Shown in pieces: positions 61,717 to 64,000 of a stretch of 64,000 nt of DNA. The notes beneath the pieces are model-generated. The model ran no database searches and was not told the DNA's origin. It saw nothing but the letters and a program-made list of their open reading frames with translations. The translations under genes were made by a program, and so were the position numbers. The first letter of the stretch is position 1; every line of letters starts with the position of its first letter. The DNA comes from Sphingobacterium rhinopitheci (GTDB lineage: Bacteria > Bacteroidota > Bacteroidia > Sphingobacteriales > Sphingobacteriaceae). Where the stretch lies: the NCBI RefSeq assembly GCF_022627575.1, contig NZ_JADEYQ010000008.1:1-64000 (forward strand), in the 5' to 3' direction.

Positions 61717-63171
61717 ATGGATTTAAAGGAGTTATTACATGCTATTCCTGTTATTCAGGTTGAGGGTTCGATAGAAGTCGAAGTAGATTTGATATGCTTT
61801 GATTCAAGAAAAGCCACCAATGGATCGCTGTTTGTTGCGGTAAAGGGGGTTCATACGGATGGACATTTATATGTCTCTCAAGTCATTGAGCAAGGAGTAG
61901 CTGTAGTGGTATTGGAAACGATGCCTGAGGTGATTGATCAATCTGTGACGTATGTGCTTGTTAATGATAGTGCATATGTATTAGGATTAATAGCGGCCAA
62001 TTTCTACGGTAATCCTTCTCAAGATATTAAGTTGGTTGGCGTTACGGGTACAAATGGTAAAACGACTGTTGCTACATTATTATTCAATTTATTCACTCAG
62101 TTAGGATATCAAGTAGGTTTATTGTCTACGGTAGAAAATAAAATTGGAGCGCGTATAATTCCAGCTACGCATACTACTCCTGATCCTATAGCTCTAAATG
62201 CGTTGTTGCGTGATATGGTAGAGGAAGGCTGTGATTATTGTTTCATGGAAGTAAGCTCTCATGCTGTGGTACAGCAGCGTATTGCTGGTTTAAGGTTTGC
62301 AGGTGGAATATTTACAAATATTACCCACGATCATCTTGATTTTCATGGAACTTTTGATAATTATATCAAGGCTAAAAAGAAATTTTTTGATGACTTGGAT
62401 GGTTACGCTTTCGCACTTACGAATGCCGATGACAAAAATGGCGCTATAATGTTACAGAATACTTTCGGACACCGCAAAACGTATGGTCTTCATAATGTAG
62501 CAGATTTTAAAGCACGTATCGTTGAAAGTCATTTTGATGGTATGTTACTTCAGATTGATGGTCATGAAGTATGGGTGAAATTGGTTGGCGGATTCAATGC
62601 TTATAATATATTGGCAGTCTACGGTGCAGCAATTTTACTAGAACAAGAGACATTAAAAGTGTTAACCGCTTTAAGTGAGATATCTGGGGCTGAAGGACGT
62701 TTTGAAACTATTCGCTCACCAAAAGGTGTATTTGCAATCGTTGATTATGCACATACGCCAGATGCAGTTGATAATGTGTTGACAACTATTAAAGGCTTAA
62801 AAGGCGCTGGTCAGCAGGTTATTACAGTGTTGGGCTGTGGTGGGGATAGAGATAAAACGAAAAGACCAGAGATGGCTAAAGTGGCATTGAGATATAGTGA
62901 TAAGTTGATAATAACGTCTGATAATCCTAGAACTGAAGATCCTTTGCAAATTATTAGGGATATGGAAGCTGGGGTAGCAGTAGATAAAAAGAAAAATTGT
63001 TTTAGTATTTCTGATAGAAAAGAGGCTATTCGAGCTGCTTGTCACCTTGCAGCACCTGGTGATATTGTACTAGTAGCTGGTAAGGGGCATGAAAAATATC
63101 AGGAAATACAGGGGATACGTCATCATTTTGATGATAGAGAAGAATTAGAAAAAACATTTAACGAAGAGTAA
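61717..63171 (+). CDS. murE: UDP-MurNAc-L-Ala-D-Glu:meso-diaminopimelate ligase MurE
   Basis: A 484-residue cytoplasmic Mur ligase that adds the third amino acid of the peptidoglycan stem peptide. The ATP loop [14 protein letters not shown] is at 107-120, [17 protein letters not shown] at 176-192, the carbamylated-lysine region [10 protein letters not shown] at 215-224, and DNPR at 402-405. The DNPR motif marks meso-diaminopimelate rather than lysine specificity, so the wall is predicted to be the A1gamma type. Full length. Two bases after ftsI, five before mraY. Confidence 0.96.
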   Translation: MDLKELLHAIPVIQVEGSIEVEVDLICFDSRKATNGSLFVAVKGVHTDGHLYVSQVIEQGVAVVVLETMPEVIDQSVTYVLVNDSAYVLGLIAANFYGNPSQDIKLVGVTGTNGKTTVATLLFNLFTQLGYQVGLLSTVENKIGARIIPATHTTPDPIALNALLRDMVEEGCDYCFMEVSSHAVVQQRIAGLRFAGGIFTNITHDHLDFHGTFDNYIKAKKKFFDDLDGYAFALTNADDKNGAIMLQNTFGHRKTYGLHNVADFKARIVESHFDGMLLQIDGHEVWVKLVGGFNAYNILAVYGAAILLEQETLKVLTALSEISGAEGRFETIRSPKGVFAIVDYAHTPDAVDNVLTTIKGLKGAGQQVITVLGCGGDRDKTKRPEMAKVALRYSDKLIITSDNPRTEDPLQIIRDMEAGVAVDKKKNCFSISDRKEAIRAACHLAAPGDIVLVAGKGHEKYQEIQGIRHHFDDREELEKTFNEE

Positions 63172-63176
63172 TAAGG

Positions 63177-64000
63177 ATGTTATATTATTTATTCAATTGG
63201 TTGCAAGAGCATTTTTATATTCCAGGAGCTGGATTAATGCAATATATTTCTTTCCGTACAGCAATGGCTGTGATTGTTTCATTAATCATTACTACTGTTT
63301 ATGGAGGTCGATTAATTCAATTGTTGCATAAAAAGCAAGTTGGTGAAACTATACGTGATTTAGGTTTAGAAGGCGAAAAGGAAAAGAAAGGAACACCTAC
63401 GATGGGTGGTTTAATTATCATTGCTGGTATTCTGATTCCTACATTTTTGTTCGCAAAATTAAGTAATATATATATTATCATTATGATTGTTACCACTTTG
63501 TGGATGGGGGCAATCGGCTTTTTGGATGATTATATCAAAGTATTCCGCAAGAATAAAGAAGGTTTAGCGGGTAGATTTAAGATCGTTGGGCAAGTGGGTT
63601 TAGGTACTTTGATTGCTATCACGATGTATTTTCACCCTGATATTGTGGTGCGTGAGCAAGTAACAAGTCCTACGTCGTCTATCCCTGTAGAGGTTATTAT
63701 AAACCCGCAAACTGGTGAACATACATATGCTGAAAATGTAAAATCTACGAAGACAAATATTCCTTTTTATAAGAATAATGAGTTTGATTATTCAAAAGTA
63801 TTGGATGTTTTTGGTTTGGAAGGAAAATGGATAACATTTGGATTGTTTTTAGTAGTTGTCGTATTTATTGTTACCGCAGTTTCTAATGGAGCAAATATTA
63901 CGGATGGTATTGATGGACTCGCAACGGGAACTTCTGCTATTATCGGTATTACTTTGGCTATTCTTGCCTACGTATCGGGTAATATTGTATTCTCTGATTA
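63177..64000 (+). CDS. mraY: Phospho-MurNAc-pentapeptide transferase MraY (partial)
   Basis: The first 274 residues of MraY; the window ends inside the gene. MraY moves phospho-MurNAc-pentapeptide from UDP to undecaprenyl phosphate, making lipid [21 protein letters not shown] (58-77), the Asp-Asp pair [11 protein letters not shown] (115-125) and [12 protein letters not shown] (240-251, with catalytic Asp243) are intact. Between about residues 155 and 205 there is a periplasmic insert ([20 protein letters not shown]) longer than in E. coli, a feature I associate with Bacteroidota MraY. murF is not between murE and mraY. Confidence 0.95.
   Translation, partial: MLYYLFNWLQEHFYIPGAGLMQYISFRTAMAVIVSLIITTVYGGRLIQLLHKKQVGETIRDLGLEGEKEKKGTPTMGGLIIIAGILIPTFLFAKLSNIYIIIMIVTTLWMGAIGFLDDYIKVFRKNKEGLAGRFKIVGQVGLGTLIAITMYFHPDIVVREQVTSPTSSIPVEVIINPQTGEHTYAENVKSTKTNIPFYKNNEFDYSKVLDVFGLEGKWITFGLFLVVVVFIVTAVSNGANITDGIDGLATGTSAIIGITLAILAYVSGNIVFSD

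Noticed and set aside
1-64000. tRNA, rRNA, CRISPR array, prophage or secondary-metabolite cluster
   Set aside because: I looked for cloverleaf-like segments, regular spaced repeats and phage or assembly-line genes on both strands and saw none.

Overview
The window looks like chromosomal DNA of a Bacteroidota bacterium, most likely of the Sphingobacteriales. The grounds are: AT-rich sequence; almost no Shine-Dalgarno sites but repeated TAnnTTTG (-7) promoter elements; a fimbrillin-like lipoprotein; a seven-gene Mrp antiporter operon; and a division/cell-wall cluster in the order mraZ-rsmH-ftsL-ftsI-murE-mraY. I saw no rRNA, tRNA, CRISPR array, prophage or intact insertion sequence. Most genes are housekeeping.

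Layout. 1-320: tail of an unrecognised gene with an in-frame TAG, then a hairpin. 321-2600 (-): a fimbrillin-like lipoprotein preceded by a 56-residue small protein, then about 1.3 kb of repeat-bearing non-coding DNA. 3.9-9.0 kb: glycosyltransferase-rsmG (-), and tgt, an LptF/LptG permease and an EamA transporter (+). 9.0-14.8 kb (-): mnhABCDEFG. 15-21 kb: acs, a UbiA-like membrane protein, and the rsmA-monooxygenase-dehydrogenase operon. 21-26.7 kb: pdxA, a CCA-adding-type nucleotidyltransferase, a pRiA4b-ORF3-like acidic protein, miaA and ilvE. 26.7-28.1 kb: gene-poor, with an orphan anti-sigma-like protein. 28.1-36.4 kb: recJ-lptB-GH3 (-), a metallo-beta-lactamase protein, a KhtT/KhtU K+ efflux pair, a DUF59 protein and a GT4 glycosyltransferase. 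36.5-47.7 kb: polyprenyl synthase, omega-amidase, MarR regulator, membrane-anchored GltB-like protein, ccmE-ccmF-DUF2520 operon, LpxR-like protein, DAACS symporter and mnmD. 47.8-57.3 kb: rsmI-PH/SHOCT-lnt-cysteine desulfurase (-), serS, lutB and aspS. 57.7-64 kb: start of the dcw cluster, cut off inside mraY.

How they work together. Envelope building is a recurring theme: LptB, an LptF/G permease, Lnt, an LpxR-like protein, a polyprenyl synthase and the dcw genes. So is RNA modification (rsmG, rsmA, rsmI, rsmH, tgt, miaA, mnmD, the CCA enzyme), together with monovalent-cation control by Mrp and KhtTU.

Most interesting observations: -7 promoter boxes lying exactly four bases before the ATG of rsmA, rsmI and the desulfurase, which suggests leaderless mRNAs; a clean array of TGGG repeats at 10-base spacing before mraZ; a CxxxY-type CcmE without the usual haem-binding histidine; a TGT without its zinc cysteines; the small protein-fimbrillin unit with an upstream repeated operator-like element; and strong palindromes before acs and lutB. 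I did not find a clearly new multi-gene system. Several gene starts given here rest on an ATG or promoter position rather than on the longest reading frame.
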